Source: Chloroflexota bacterium (GTDB taxonomy: Bacteria; Chloroflexota; Anaerolineae; Anaerolineales; UBA4823). From it: a stretch of 37,044 nucleotides of DNA. The notes beneath the pieces were generated by a model. It saw only the letters and a program-made list of their open reading frames with translations. It was not told where the DNA came from and made no database searches. The stretch spans positions 1,716,375 through 1,753,418 of the forward strand of contig CP070764.1 in NCBI GenBank assembly GCA_020349245.1. The letters run 5' to 3'. Position numbers and translations under genes: made by a program. Positions 8,983 to 17,730 of the stretch are shown one piece after another. Numbering within the stretch: the stretch's first letter is position 1; each line of letters opens with the position of its first letter.

Positions 8983-10743
8983 TTACCAGTTGCTTGCTGA
9001 GAACACTTTAGTTAAGATGACTGCTTTTTCCTCCGCTGTCATTGGCCGCGGACGCGCATAATCCTCAAATACAATTGGTATCAATTCGTTCCCCAGATAT
9101 TTACCCGCATAGAACACATGCAGGTCTATAAATCCATCGTCGCAGGCATAATCTGTGCAGAAATGATACTGGTCAAAGAAAAGGTTGCCTAAACCGTAAT
9201 GGATGTAGGCGTTTTCATAGAATTCCATACCCTGTGGTTGGTGAGCTTGGCTGCCGCTGACGACAGCTGCACCAGCATCGGCAAGTGTTCTGAAGTCTCT
9301 CACTTGATCGGGCTGTGGATAATAGGTGTAATACTCAAAATGCTGAAAAGTAACGATTACCTGGTATCCTTCTTCCCCCAGCCGGGCGATTTCTGACTGC
9401 ATCCAGTTGAAATCGCAAGCAACAGCACCAGGCTGGTTATCACTGGCAGTTGCATAACCGCCGCCTTTGCCATTGCAGCCGATGAATGCGATGCGGTTGC
9501 CATGATGTTCAATTAATCGTGGTTGGCGAGCATCCTCACGGTCGTACCCGCCGCCATAGTAAATCCAATTACGCTGCGTGTACATGTCCAGAGTGAAGCG
9601 CATCGCCTCCGGTCCCCAGTCTCCAAAATGATCGCCGGTGAGCTCAACAACATCCGTACCTACTTCTTCCAGCAGTTCAATGTACTCGGGTCGGCTGCAG
9701 AAACGCAAGTCCTCCTGGGTCGGATTGGGGAATGGACAGTCAGGTGTGAAAGGAATTTCGTTGCTGATATGAGTGATATCGGCATCCCGGAGAATTTGTC
9801 CGATATCCCTGGCAGGGTAGGTGATGCCGTTGCGGTGCATGGTGAAGGCTGTTGCCCGCACCAGAGCCGTCACCCCGGTAACAGCTACAGTAGTCAACAA
9901 ATCTGGATCGCGGTTTGTCAGGGTACCGCTGATATTTTCACGCACCTCGTTGATTAACTGGGAATCTCCTTGCAACGAGAAGGGGACAATCAATGGATAA
10001 CTGCTGGGATCAAATTCCTTCAGCAGAGGTGATTGCCCTTCTACCGCAAGGACTTTCCAACCTGGTTCAAGCGCACCGAAAGGGATAATTCCCCAGGAAG
10101 GGCGCTGCTGCCAGGCTGTTTCGAGTAATTCCACACTGGGGATCACCCGGACTGCATCTGGTGCAGGTGCTCCCCACCAGGCAGAGAAAACACCAAAGGT
10201 GCTTTCATTCATCAACAGTGGTCGACCAGCGAAGGGACCCATAGAAATTCCTTGCCAGGATTGCTTGACATCGCCGATGGAAACATTGTCTGTGATCGTT
10301 GGGTATGGAGCGACGACTGCATAAACCCATTGGCCAATTGGCTCTTTACCATCCACCATCAGCTGAACTTGGCTAGAATCTTTTGAGGTACTCTGGGTGA
10401 AATCGTGGGGGAGGGAAACCAGTGAGACCATATCAGCAGGCAAGTAGGATGGGAGCCAGATTGACTTCGTGGGGGATTCAATATCTGGCGTTGGAGAGGA
10501 GGTGGCTTCTATGCTGGGCGTTTCTGTCGGCAGCGATCCTTCTTCAGGGAGTGTGGTTGCGGTATCTAGAATAGGTTGAAATGGCGTGGGCGTTATTCTG
10601 CCTGGTTTCGAGGTAGCAGGAGAAGATTGGACTTCACCTGCCGGGGTCTGGAATGTGCTGCAGGAATTGAGTATCAAACTGGCGGGAAGCAGGATTAATA
10701 ACCAGAACCTGCTCAACGAGCGAATATTATTGATGAGGGTCAT
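8983..10743 (-). CDS. CapA-family lipoprotein, metallophosphatase-like
   Basis: This 586-residue protein starts with a lipoprotein signal (hydrophobic 13-27, lipobox LNSC at Cys28) and a long Thr/Pro/Ser-rich linker to about residue 95. A solute-binding-like stretch follows (about 95-330). The C-terminal part (about 330-570) is the CapA/PgsA domain, a calcineurin-like fold: TDVVELTGDHFGDWG, FIGCNGKGG, VIVTFQHFEYYTYYP and VVSGSQAHQPQGMEFY, with His and Asp residues fitting its metal-binding pattern. CapA is linked to poly-gamma-glutamate capsule export in Bacillus, but many bacteria carry it without capBC, and none is seen here, so an extracellular phosphoesterase or ligand-binding role is equally possible. 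Its ATG overlaps the FTCD stop by 4 bp (ATGA). Confidence 0.88.
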   Translation of the reverse strand: MTLINNIRSLSRFWLLILLPASLILNSCSTFQTPAGEVQSSPATSKPGRITPTPFQPILDTATTLPEEGSLPTETPSIEATSSPTPDIESPTKSIWLPSYLPADMVSLVSLPHDFTQSTSKDSSQVQLMVDGKEPIGQWVYAVVAPYPTITDNVSIGDVKQSWQGISMGPFAGRPLLMNESTFGVFSAWWGAPAPDAVRVIPSVELLETAWQQRPSWGIIPFGALEPGWKVLAVEGQSPLLKEFDPSSYPLIVPFSLQGDSQLINEVRENISGTLTNRDPDLLTTVAVTGVTALVRATAFTMHRNGITYPARDIGQILRDADITHISNEIPFTPDCPFPNPTQEDLRFCSRPEYIELLEEVGTDVVELTGDHFGDWGPEAMRFTLDMYTQRNWIYYGGGYDREDARQPRLIEHHGNRIAFIGCNGKGGGYATASDNQPGAVACDFNWMQSEIARLGEEGYQVIVTFQHFEYYTYYPQPDQVRDFRTLADAGAAVVSGSQAHQPQGMEFYENAYIHYGLGNLFFDQYHFCTDYACDDGFIDLHVFYAGKYLGNELIPIVFEDYARPRPMTAEEKAVILTKVFSASNW

Positions 10744-12290
10744 CCTGCTCCAAATTCTCCCCGCTGAAACAATTGGGAGCGGATTTGATTTTGGAGGTCT
10801 GCACCTTGGCTCTCAAGCAGGCTGATTTTCGCAAGCAGGTCTGAAGCAACCTGCTGATCTCTCAATCCTGCGGCATTGATGCGGACATTCAGAGCAGCGC
10901 CGGTTAGCGCGGCACCCCCTAAAGCAGCCGCAGAGCCTGCATCGCTGATCGCATTGAGATTCCCCCGTTGAACAACAATCTGGGCAAATCCCAGTAGTTT
11001 TACCGATTGTTCTGCCACTTCCAGGGGAACCTGAGCAGCCTGTAAAGTGGCAGCCTGGATACGATCTGAGCGCAACTTTTTCTCCTCTGGTGTGGTTTTC
11101 GGCAGGCGGAAAGATTCCATCACTGCTTGGAAAGCGGCCGCATCCGCAGAAACCGCCTTCACCAGCTGGCTTTTGATTCTTTCAACTTGTTCAACGACAG
11201 CCAGCATCTCCTCTTCGACTTCGAGGTATTGATTCTTTCCAATTGTCAATCGAGCGACCATTAAGATCAGCGCAGCTGCCATAGCTGCTGCGTAGGCAGA
11301 AGCTGAACCTCCCCCGGGGGTAGGCGTGGCCTCTGCGAGCGCGTTCAAAAGCCCGTCGCCGCCAATCTCGGATACTCCGTCAGCAGAATCTTGCTGAACT
11401 GTGTAAAGTTTTCGCTCCAGGACCTGGTTATGTCCGAATTCATCCAGCTGCAAATACCACACAGCAGCATCTTCCAGCGCTGCCTGGGGAATTAAACCTA
11501 CCAGCTCGCTGTGGTGGATCGTAACCCCGTAGCGTTCAGCCTCACGGCGGATAAGCTCCACGACTCGGGAAACGGGCGTTTTCTGATAATTGGTTAAATT
11601 CATTGATACCTGTGCGCGCCCATCTACCTGCATGCCGAGCGCTTTGACATATCTCAATCCCCCAGATGAATGGCGGACAGCGCGGGCAATTTCTTCAGCA
11701 ATAGAGACATCATCGGTGGTTAGAAAGACATTGAAGGCAATTAAGAAAGGGCGGGCACCAATCACGGTTGCCCCCGCGGGACCAACTTTCAGGGGGCCGA
11801 AATCAGGTTCCCGGTTTGGATCGGAGGTAATCTCCTCCTTTAGTGACTCGTATTCTCCGCGGCGGATGTCTTCCAAATTTCGCCGGTCAGGCCGGGAAGC
11901 GGCGGCCTCGTACAGGTATACCGGTATATCCAACTGCTCGCCAACGCGTTGGCCAAGTCGCCTGGCGACCTGAATGCAATCCTCTATACTCGCTCCCGCG
12001 ATTGGGACGAACGGAACTACATCAGTTGCACCAATCCGGGGATGTTCGCCGGAATGCTTGTCCAGATCGATCAGTTCAGCTGCGCGAGCGATACCCTGGA
12101 AAGCGGCTTCTTCGACGGCTTCTGGGGACCCGACAAAAGTAATCACCGTGCGGTTGTGATCAAAGTCCGAGTGGCGATCGAGAATATTTATACCTTTAAC
12201 CGCCGCGATAGTATTGGTAATATCTTCCACGATTTCCGGGCGGCGGGCTTCAGAAAAATTTGGTACACATTCAATCAAAGGCTGTGGCAT
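10740..12290 (-). CDS. ftcD: Bifunctional glutamate formimidoyltransferase / formimidoyl-THF cyclodeaminase
   Basis: The 516-residue protein fuses two enzymes. The N-terminal 300 residues are a formiminotransferase (IECVPNFSEARRPE start, LDRHSDFDHNRTVITFVG, DLDKHSGEHPRIGATDVVPFVPI with the catalytic His region). The C-terminal part (about 305-500) is a cyclodeaminase (NALAEATPTPGGGSASAYAAAMAAALILMVARLT). Together they move the formimino group of formiminoglutamate to tetrahydrofolate and release ammonia, giving methenyl-THF, the last step of one histidine-degradation route. No hut genes are in view. I prefer ATG 12290, because the family begins with the MPQPLIECVPNFSE stretch and GGAAA precedes it; an ORF start at 12329 would add 13 unrelated residues. 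The stop overlaps the CapA-like start (ATGA). Confidence 0.93.
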   Translation of the reverse strand: MPQPLIECVPNFSEARRPEIVEDITNTIAAVKGINILDRHSDFDHNRTVITFVGSPEAVEEAAFQGIARAAELIDLDKHSGEHPRIGATDVVPFVPIAGASIEDCIQVARRLGQRVGEQLDIPVYLYEAAASRPDRRNLEDIRRGEYESLKEEITSDPNREPDFGPLKVGPAGATVIGARPFLIAFNVFLTTDDVSIAEEIARAVRHSSGGLRYVKALGMQVDGRAQVSMNLTNYQKTPVSRVVELIRREAERYGVTIHHSELVGLIPQAALEDAAVWYLQLDEFGHNQVLERKLYTVQQDSADGVSEIGGDGLLNALAEATPTPGGGSASAYAAAMAAALILMVARLTIGKNQYLEVEEEMLAVVEQVERIKSQLVKAVSADAAAFQAVMESFRLPKTTPEEKKLRSDRIQAATLQAAQVPLEVAEQSVKLLGFAQIVVQRGNLNAISDAGSAAALGGAALTGAALNVRINAAGLRDQQVASDLLAKISLLESQGADLQNQIRSQLFQRGEFGAG

Positions 12291-12442
12291 AGGGATTTCC
12301 AATCGGTTGAATCTAAAGGGATCTATCAATCCTGCTCAGCAGCGGGTATAACCCTGCAATTATACTCTTGAATACTTCCATCCATTGTTGATATACACCA
12401 AAAACCCCAATGTTCTCATCCCATGGGGTCTTATCTTGTTGA

Positions 12443-12796
12443 TCTGGGCAGTTTTTTGCATACTTCCAAGGCGACGACGTCGACTTACAGTGCAGATACA
12501 CAGCCATACCCGTTGTTATAGGTGCTGAAGTGAATTTTGAACGGTCCTCAACCATGAGCACCCGTGAGGTCAAAGCTCTTCTTGGTGCATGTCTTGCTGT
12601 TGCTCAAATTGACATCCAGGGAGGCGATCAGGTTATTGTACTGGTTAAGGATCAGGATGTACTGGAAATCACCTGAGGAGTACCGGGTGTGGAAGGGTTT
12701 GCCGAAGGTCAATTTTGGTACCGCCAGGGCATGGTTGGTCTCATTACTGATGGGGGATACCCACATCCTCAAGGTGGCACTATATTTGCACAATAA
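12443..12796 (+). pseudogene. Possible decayed short ORF
   Basis: Between FTCD and the peptidase array (12330-12882, about 550 bp) there is no intact gene. On the plus strand one frame stays open from 12443 to TAA 12794-12796 except for a single TGA at 12674-12676. It contains ATG 12554 and reads coding-like on both sides (VKALLGACLAVAQIDIQGGD before the stop, QGMVGLITDGGYPHPQGG after). I cannot assign a family. The same bases also give a minus-strand frame of about 80 codons, so the coding strand is not certain, and it may be nothing more than spacer. Confidence 0.25.
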
Positions 12797-12882
12797 AGTA
12801 GTAAAAGATTGCTTTTCGTGACCGATAACAAGAAGATGAGAATTGTTCTATGAACAGGGTGTTTCGGGATAGAATTACCTGA

Positions 12883-14427
12883 ATGGAGCGCAGTTTTATC
12901 ACACCCGGGGTGATCATCCTCTCTGGTTTGATCTTATTTGGTCTGCTTTTTGCCGGGATACTGCTGGTGACCACAGAGAGCAGCCTCTGGCTGCCTCCAG
13001 GTGAAAACCAAACCCAATTTGAGCAGGCTAGAGGCGGGGAGAAGATTCTCAGCAGCGCGGATGCAGTGGAAACCCAAGACCTGCCTTTCCTGACACCGAC
13101 GCCTGATGCAGTTCGCACTCTTCCTCCACTGCGCACCGAAGAGGAAGAATATGTTGTGCAGCCGCTTGATTCCTTGCACGCAATTGCACAGCGATATTTC
13201 GTCAGCGTGGATATGATTCTCGCCGCGAATGACATCAACCAGCCCGATTATCTTGAGATCGGCCAGGTGCTGACCATACCAGCACCCCAGCCGGCAGGAA
13301 GCGGGCCGGCGTTCAAGATCATACCCGATTCCGAGCTGGTGTACAGTCCCGGCAGTGTTGATTTCAACCTGGCGGAATTTATCCACCAGCAGGGTGGCTA
13401 CTTGTCAAGCTACCGGGAAGAGGTGGATGAGCGAAAATTAAGCGGTGTGAAAATCATTCAGCGCGTTGCGGAGGAGTTTTCAGTCAATCCAAGGCTGCTC
13501 GTTGCTGTCCTGGAATACCAGAGTGGTTGGGTAACCAATCCTGAGCCAGAAGAAGATACCCTGGAATTCCCTATGCGGGTACCGGTGGAGTGGCGGAAAG
13601 GACTATATCAGCAGCTTTCCTGGGCTGCAGACAACCTCAATCGCGGTTACTATTTATGGCGGGTTAACGGGGTCGGGGTATGGATATTAGCTGAAGGGAC
13701 AATATTAAATATTGATCCATCAATAAATGCTGGTACAGCAGGCGTGCAGTATCTGTTCGCCCAGTTGTATGAACGGGATGAATGGGAAAAAGCTGTAAAT
13801 CCCGAGGGTTTGTTTGCTGTCTACGAGCGATTTTTTGGGTCTCCATTCCGGAGGAGCGTGGAATCCCAGGTGCCTGGAAACCTGGTGCAGCCAGCGATGC
13901 AGTTGCCATTTGAGCCGGGGAAAAAATGGGCATTTACTGGGGGGCCGCATGGCGGCTGGGGGAGTGGTTCTGCCTGGGCTGCGGTTGATTTCGCCCCACC
14001 AGGGAACGCATTGGGTTGCGTTCAGAGCGATGCCTGGATTACTGCGGTAGCTGACGGCATTATTATCCGGGCTGAAAATGGAGCGGTTGTCCAGGATTTG
14101 GATGATGATGGGCTTGAACAAACTGGCTGGACAATACTCTATATGCATGTGGAGACGCGCCACCGGGTGAAGCCAGGCACGTTGGTAAAAACCGGTGATC
14201 GCATTGGGCATCCCTCCTGTGAGGGAGGCTTCTCATCAGGCACCCACTTGCACCTGGCTCGTAGGTATAATGGGGAGTGGATCCCGGCCGATCAAGACTT
14301 GCCTATGGTCTTAGATGGCTGGAAGACGGTTGGCCTGGGTTCGGAATATGATGGTTATCTGGTGAAAGATGAACAGGTCATTGAGGCTTGGGACGGGCGT
14401 GATTCGATAAATGAAATCCAGAGATAA
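12883..14427 (+). CDS. LysM and M23 peptidase, array copy 1
   Basis: A 514-residue envelope protein. A membrane anchor (about 8-30) is followed by a disordered linker and a LysM domain (about 89-134, YVVQPLDSLHAIAQRYFVS ... IGQVLTIP) that should bind peptidoglycan glycan. A helical middle domain (about 185-300) has a lytic-transglycosylase-like motif, VNPRLLVAVLEYQSGW, with Gln213 where the catalytic Glu of that fold would be. The C-terminal M23/LytM domain (about 345-470) keeps the zinc ligands in GGPH (356) ... AAVDF (D369) and GTHLHLA (H455, H457), plus YMHV (H422). A DLDDDG stretch (405-410) sits inside it. The likely role is cutting peptide cross-links in the cell wall. No clear ribosome site precedes ATG 12883. 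Copy 2 follows at once. Confidence 0.9.
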   Translation: MERSFITPGVIILSGLILFGLLFAGILLVTTESSLWLPPGENQTQFEQARGGEKILSSADAVETQDLPFLTPTPDAVRTLPPLRTEEEEYVVQPLDSLHAIAQRYFVSVDMILAANDINQPDYLEIGQVLTIPAPQPAGSGPAFKIIPDSELVYSPGSVDFNLAEFIHQQGGYLSSYREEVDERKLSGVKIIQRVAEEFSVNPRLLVAVLEYQSGWVTNPEPEEDTLEFPMRVPVEWRKGLYQQLSWAADNLNRGYYLWRVNGVGVWILAEGTILNIDPSINAGTAGVQYLFAQLYERDEWEKAVNPEGLFAVYERFFGSPFRRSVESQVPGNLVQPAMQLPFEPGKKWAFTGGPHGGWGSGSAWAAVDFAPPGNALGCVQSDAWITAVADGIIIRAENGAVVQDLDDDGLEQTGWTILYMHVETRHRVKPGTLVKTGDRIGHPSCEGGFSSGTHLHLARRYNGEWIPADQDLPMVLDGWKTVGLGSEYDGYLVKDEQVIEAWDGRDSINEIQR

Positions 14428-14431
14428 GCAA

Positions 14432-16042
14432 ATGCAAAATCTTCTCTTGAAGATCACTACAGGATTAGTAATGTTCCTGGCTGCAGTGAGCCTGGCTTGC
14501 TCCATGTCTCCCCGTTCTGCATCTGCGCCAATTTTTCTCGCTCCGGGGGGCGAAGATTTTCCCACGGAAACCCCTGCCGCTCCTGCACCGATAGGTGGCG
14601 GTTTGGCTCCCACACCAGAAACGGAGATTCTTTTGCCTGAAATCAACCTGTCCGAGGATGCTGAATCTACGGAAAATCCTGGCATTGCGCCACCACCAAC
14701 TGCCACTCCGACTCAACCGATTGTCAATACAACACCGATCCTATACTATACCCAAGCCGGAGATACCTTACCCGTGGTTGCTGTACGCTTTGGCGTTCAG
14801 CCAGAGGAGATCTCCTCCCCCGAAGATATCCCCGAACAAGCGCTGTTTAATCCTGGTCAGCTGCTGATCATCCCTAACCGCCTGGCGAACACGACCTCCT
14901 CCCAGCACTTTATGCCCGACAGTGAAATTGTTTATTCTCCGTCGGCTTTGGATTTTGATGTGCAATCTTTCGTTGATCAATCCGGGGGGTACCTTGCGGA
15001 GTACAGCCAATATCTGGCGACGACTGGAATCACGACTGGTGCGGAAGTGATCGAGCGCGTCGCTATTGAAAATTCGATCAATCCCCGCCTCTTGCTGGCT
15101 CTCCTGGAATTCCAGAGCAACTGGGTAAATGATCCCGAGCCCACCGGGTCGGTTGATTATCCGCTGGGCAGGGTGCTTCAGCGCGACCAGGGACTATACA
15201 AACAGCTCGCTTGGGCAGTAAACCAATTGTCAATCGGGTATTATGGTTGGCGGGAGGGAAGACTGACGGAAATCCAATTAAAAGATGGGATCAGCACCCG
15301 GTTGGCTCCTGACCTGAACGCAGGGACCGCTGCCTTGCAGTATTATTTCGCCCAACTCTTTGGTAGTGGAGAATGGGTCGCCGCGCTTGATCTGGATGAA
15401 GGTTTTCCAGCTCTCTACGAGCGTATGTTCGGCAGCCCTTGGGTTAGAGCTCTGAGCGTTGAACCGCTTTACCCGCCTGACTTAAATCAGCCACCGTTGA
15501 TCCTGCCGTTCATGATCGATCAAATCTGGAGTTATTCAGGTGGACCGCACGGGGCATGGGAGCGGGATGGTGCCTGGGCGGCTGTCGATTTTGCACCAGG
15601 TAGTACAGAGCACGGCTGTTTTGATACCGATGTATACACAGTAGCAGCTGCTCCAGGACTGGTCGTGCGATCTGAGAACGGGGTTATTGCCGTGGATTTG
15701 GATGGAGATGGACGGGAACAAACCGGTTGGGTATTAATGTACTTACACGTTGCGGATCGAGGCCGTGTAACGTCAGGAACTTGGGTTGAGAAGGGCGACC
15801 TGCTCGGACACCCTTCCTGCGAAGGTGGCTTTTCTACCGGTACTCATCTCCATCTGGCGAGAAAGTATAACGGTGAATGGATCATGGCGGATGGACCACT
15901 GCCTTTTGTAATGAGTGGCTGGACAGTTAATGCCGGCGAAAAAGCCTACGAAGGGACATTAATTCGCGGCGAGCGGGTTATCCCTGCAAATCCATTGAGC
16001 CCATTTGAGTCTCGCATCATTCGAAGAAGTACGGATCCTTAG
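14432..16042 (+). CDS. LysM and M23 peptidase, array copy 2
   Basis: A paralogue of the preceding gene, 536 residues from ATG 14432. I prefer this start, 4 nt past the stop of copy 1, because it places the hydrophobic signal (about 4-22) close to the N-terminus; ATG 14411 would overlap copy 1 by 17 bp and also works. Cys23 after SLA is a weak lipobox. Domains in order are a Pro/Thr linker, LysM (about 104-150, YYTQAGDTLPVVAVRFGVQ), the lysozyme-like helical domain with INPRLLLALLEFQSNW (Gln in the usual Glu place), and M23 with GGPH ... AAVDF and GTHLHLA. The insert reads DLDGDGREQTGW. All zinc ligands are present, so it should be an active endopeptidase. Confidence 0.9.
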   Translation: MQNLLLKITTGLVMFLAAVSLACSMSPRSASAPIFLAPGGEDFPTETPAAPAPIGGGLAPTPETEILLPEINLSEDAESTENPGIAPPPTATPTQPIVNTTPILYYTQAGDTLPVVAVRFGVQPEEISSPEDIPEQALFNPGQLLIIPNRLANTTSSQHFMPDSEIVYSPSALDFDVQSFVDQSGGYLAEYSQYLATTGITTGAEVIERVAIENSINPRLLLALLEFQSNWVNDPEPTGSVDYPLGRVLQRDQGLYKQLAWAVNQLSIGYYGWREGRLTEIQLKDGISTRLAPDLNAGTAALQYYFAQLFGSGEWVAALDLDEGFPALYERMFGSPWVRALSVEPLYPPDLNQPPLILPFMIDQIWSYSGGPHGAWERDGAWAAVDFAPGSTEHGCFDTDVYTVAAAPGLVVRSENGVIAVDLDGDGREQTGWVLMYLHVADRGRVTSGTWVEKGDLLGHPSCEGGFSTGTHLHLARKYNGEWIMADGPLPFVMSGWTVNAGEKAYEGTLIRGERVIPANPLSPFESRIIRRSTDP

Positions 16043-16046
16043 TTCG

Positions 16047-17624
16047 ATGTCTTCACGAGAAGGACAAAACTCAAGGCTGCCAATCCTATTCAATAGAACA
16101 GATAAACGGTCAGCATGGGTATCAATTGCCCGACTGGCATTGATCCTGCCATATGCATTTTATTCAGCAGGGGGGATATTATCCCGGGGACCTCAAATAG
16201 CTTCTCCTGCAAGCGGTACACCTTGGGATGATACTCCAGTCCATCATAGTATATCCGGGGATGATGATCAAAAATGGCAGTACTTCTCTCAACCTGGAGA
16301 TACCTTGAAAGCCGTGGCTGCTCGCTTCCAGGTGCGCCTTCAAGATATCGGATTGAACACCCAAGTCATTGAAAGGCAGCTGCTCGATCCAGGAACACTT
16401 TTAATTATTCCCAGACCTCCACTCAACCCCTATGATTTTCCGAACTTGATTCCAGATCACGAGGTGGTCTATTCACCCAGCGGGCGTGGGTTTGATACGC
16501 TCGATTATGTTTCTAAGGCGGGTGGATATCTGAGTACCCACCAGGAGTACATGCGCAGTACGAGCTTGACCAGTGCCGCGGAAATCGTTGAGAGGGTGGC
16601 AATTGAGAATTCCATTCACCCACGATTGCTTCTCGCCTTGCTGGAATATCAATGCGGCTGTGTGCGGGGCCCTTTGAAAGATGGATTCCAGGCAGAGTAT
16701 CTGATGGGGGTAAATGAAGTAGGTCGGAGAGGCCTTTACCGTCAATTGGGTTGGGTAGTCAACCAGCTCTCCTTGGGATATTACGGATGGAGACGGGGCC
16801 TGCTCACAGATATGGCATTTGAATCTGGGGATAGGGTTCATTTACCGCCAGATGCAAACGCGGGCACCGTCGCGGTTGCATATCTATTCTCGCGGTTATA
16901 CGACAGAGAAGGCTGGGAACAGGCAATGGATTCCCCAAAAGGATTTGCCATACTTCAGGATGAAATGTTTGCGGGAAGCGTCCGAAGCGAGAATACTGAT
17001 ATGCAGCTATTTCCACCCGGCTTGCAGCAGCCTGATTTGAGCTTGCCGTTCCAATTGGATAAACTATGGGGATATACCAGCGGTCCGCATCCGGCGTGGG
17101 AAACGGAAGGGGCTCTGGCAGCACTGGATTTTGCTCCCGCGAGTGAGCAGTATGGTTGCACCCGATCTGATGCCTGGGTAGTCGCCGCTGCAGATGGATT
17201 GATCGCCCGTTCAGAGCACGGCGCTGTGATCCTGGATCTCGATCAAGATGGATTTGAAGAGACTGGGTGGGTGATTCTCTATATGCATGTGGAAGATCGC
17301 CAGCGAGTGGCTGAAGGGACATTCCTAAAGCGAGGCGATAAGATTGGGCATCCTTCCTGCGAAGGCGGTCCAGCAGACGGAACCCATGTGCACATCGCCA
17401 GAAAATATAATGGTGAATGGATCGCAGCGGATGGACCGTTGCCATTCATGATGAGTGGATGGACAGCCCACGCGGGTTTTCGTCCATACAGCGGTAGCCT
17501 GACCAGGGGAACGCAAAGGATAATTGCCAACCCGCTCTCCCCGGCCGCGGCTTTGATCAGCTTGTCGGATCAGGATTTGCCTTTGGATCTGAAGATTTCA
17601 CGCGATCTTTGGTGGGAAAAGTAA
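16047..17624 (+). CDS. LysM and M23 peptidase, array copy 3
   Basis: Third paralogue, 525 residues from ATG 16047, which is 4 nt past the stop of copy 2. An in-frame TTG at 16005 would extend it into copy 2 and is less likely. A membrane segment (about 24-45, WVSIARLALILPYAFY) lacks a lipobox cysteine, so this copy is probably a membrane-anchored protein. LysM reads YFSQPGDTLKAVAARFQV. The middle domain reads IHPRLLLALLEYQCGC, keeping Gln but with two Cys in place of S and W. M23 ligands GGPH ... AALDF and GTHVHIA are intact, with DLDQDGFEETGW inserted. The other three copies lack this pair of cysteines, so it could form a disulfide specific to this copy. Confidence 0.9.
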   Translation: MSSREGQNSRLPILFNRTDKRSAWVSIARLALILPYAFYSAGGILSRGPQIASPASGTPWDDTPVHHSISGDDDQKWQYFSQPGDTLKAVAARFQVRLQDIGLNTQVIERQLLDPGTLLIIPRPPLNPYDFPNLIPDHEVVYSPSGRGFDTLDYVSKAGGYLSTHQEYMRSTSLTSAAEIVERVAIENSIHPRLLLALLEYQCGCVRGPLKDGFQAEYLMGVNEVGRRGLYRQLGWVVNQLSLGYYGWRRGLLTDMAFESGDRVHLPPDANAGTVAVAYLFSRLYDREGWEQAMDSPKGFAILQDEMFAGSVRSENTDMQLFPPGLQQPDLSLPFQLDKLWGYTSGPHPAWETEGALAALDFAPASEQYGCTRSDAWVVAAADGLIARSEHGAVILDLDQDGFEETGWVILYMHVEDRQRVAEGTFLKRGDKIGHPSCEGGPADGTHVHIARKYNGEWIAADGPLPFMMSGWTAHAGFRPYSGSLTRGTQRIIANPLSPAAALISLSDQDLPLDLKISRDLWWEK

Positions 17625-17730
17625 AGCGTTGAGAATTTCTCTTTTGGGTGATCGTAAGTGAAAAAGGTGACCTTAGGAACATCTTAAATATCCTCTGAAT
17701 CCCGTATTAAGTATGGTTTAATGGGCAGCG

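Noticed and set aside
9523..9957. 144-codon plus-strand open frame
   Set aside because: Antisense to the CapA-like gene, which has clear family motifs.
11590..12371. Three overlapping plus-strand open frames opposite FTCD
   Set aside because: FTCD motifs on the minus strand explain this DNA fully; the plus-strand frames have no recognisable domains.
12564..12821. 85-codon plus-strand frame beginning MRSKLFLVHVLLLLK
   Set aside because: It competes with the coding-like frame through 12554-12796 and has no ribosome site or recognisable domain.
13720..14211. 163-codon minus-strand open frame
   Set aside because: Antisense to copy 1 of the peptidase array, whose domains are clear; composition is atypical.
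16804..17445. 213-codon minus-strand open frame
   Set aside because: It lies wholly opposite copy 3 of the peptidase array, has no ribosome site, and its translation is rich in Arg, His, Gln and Pro, typical of antisense reading.
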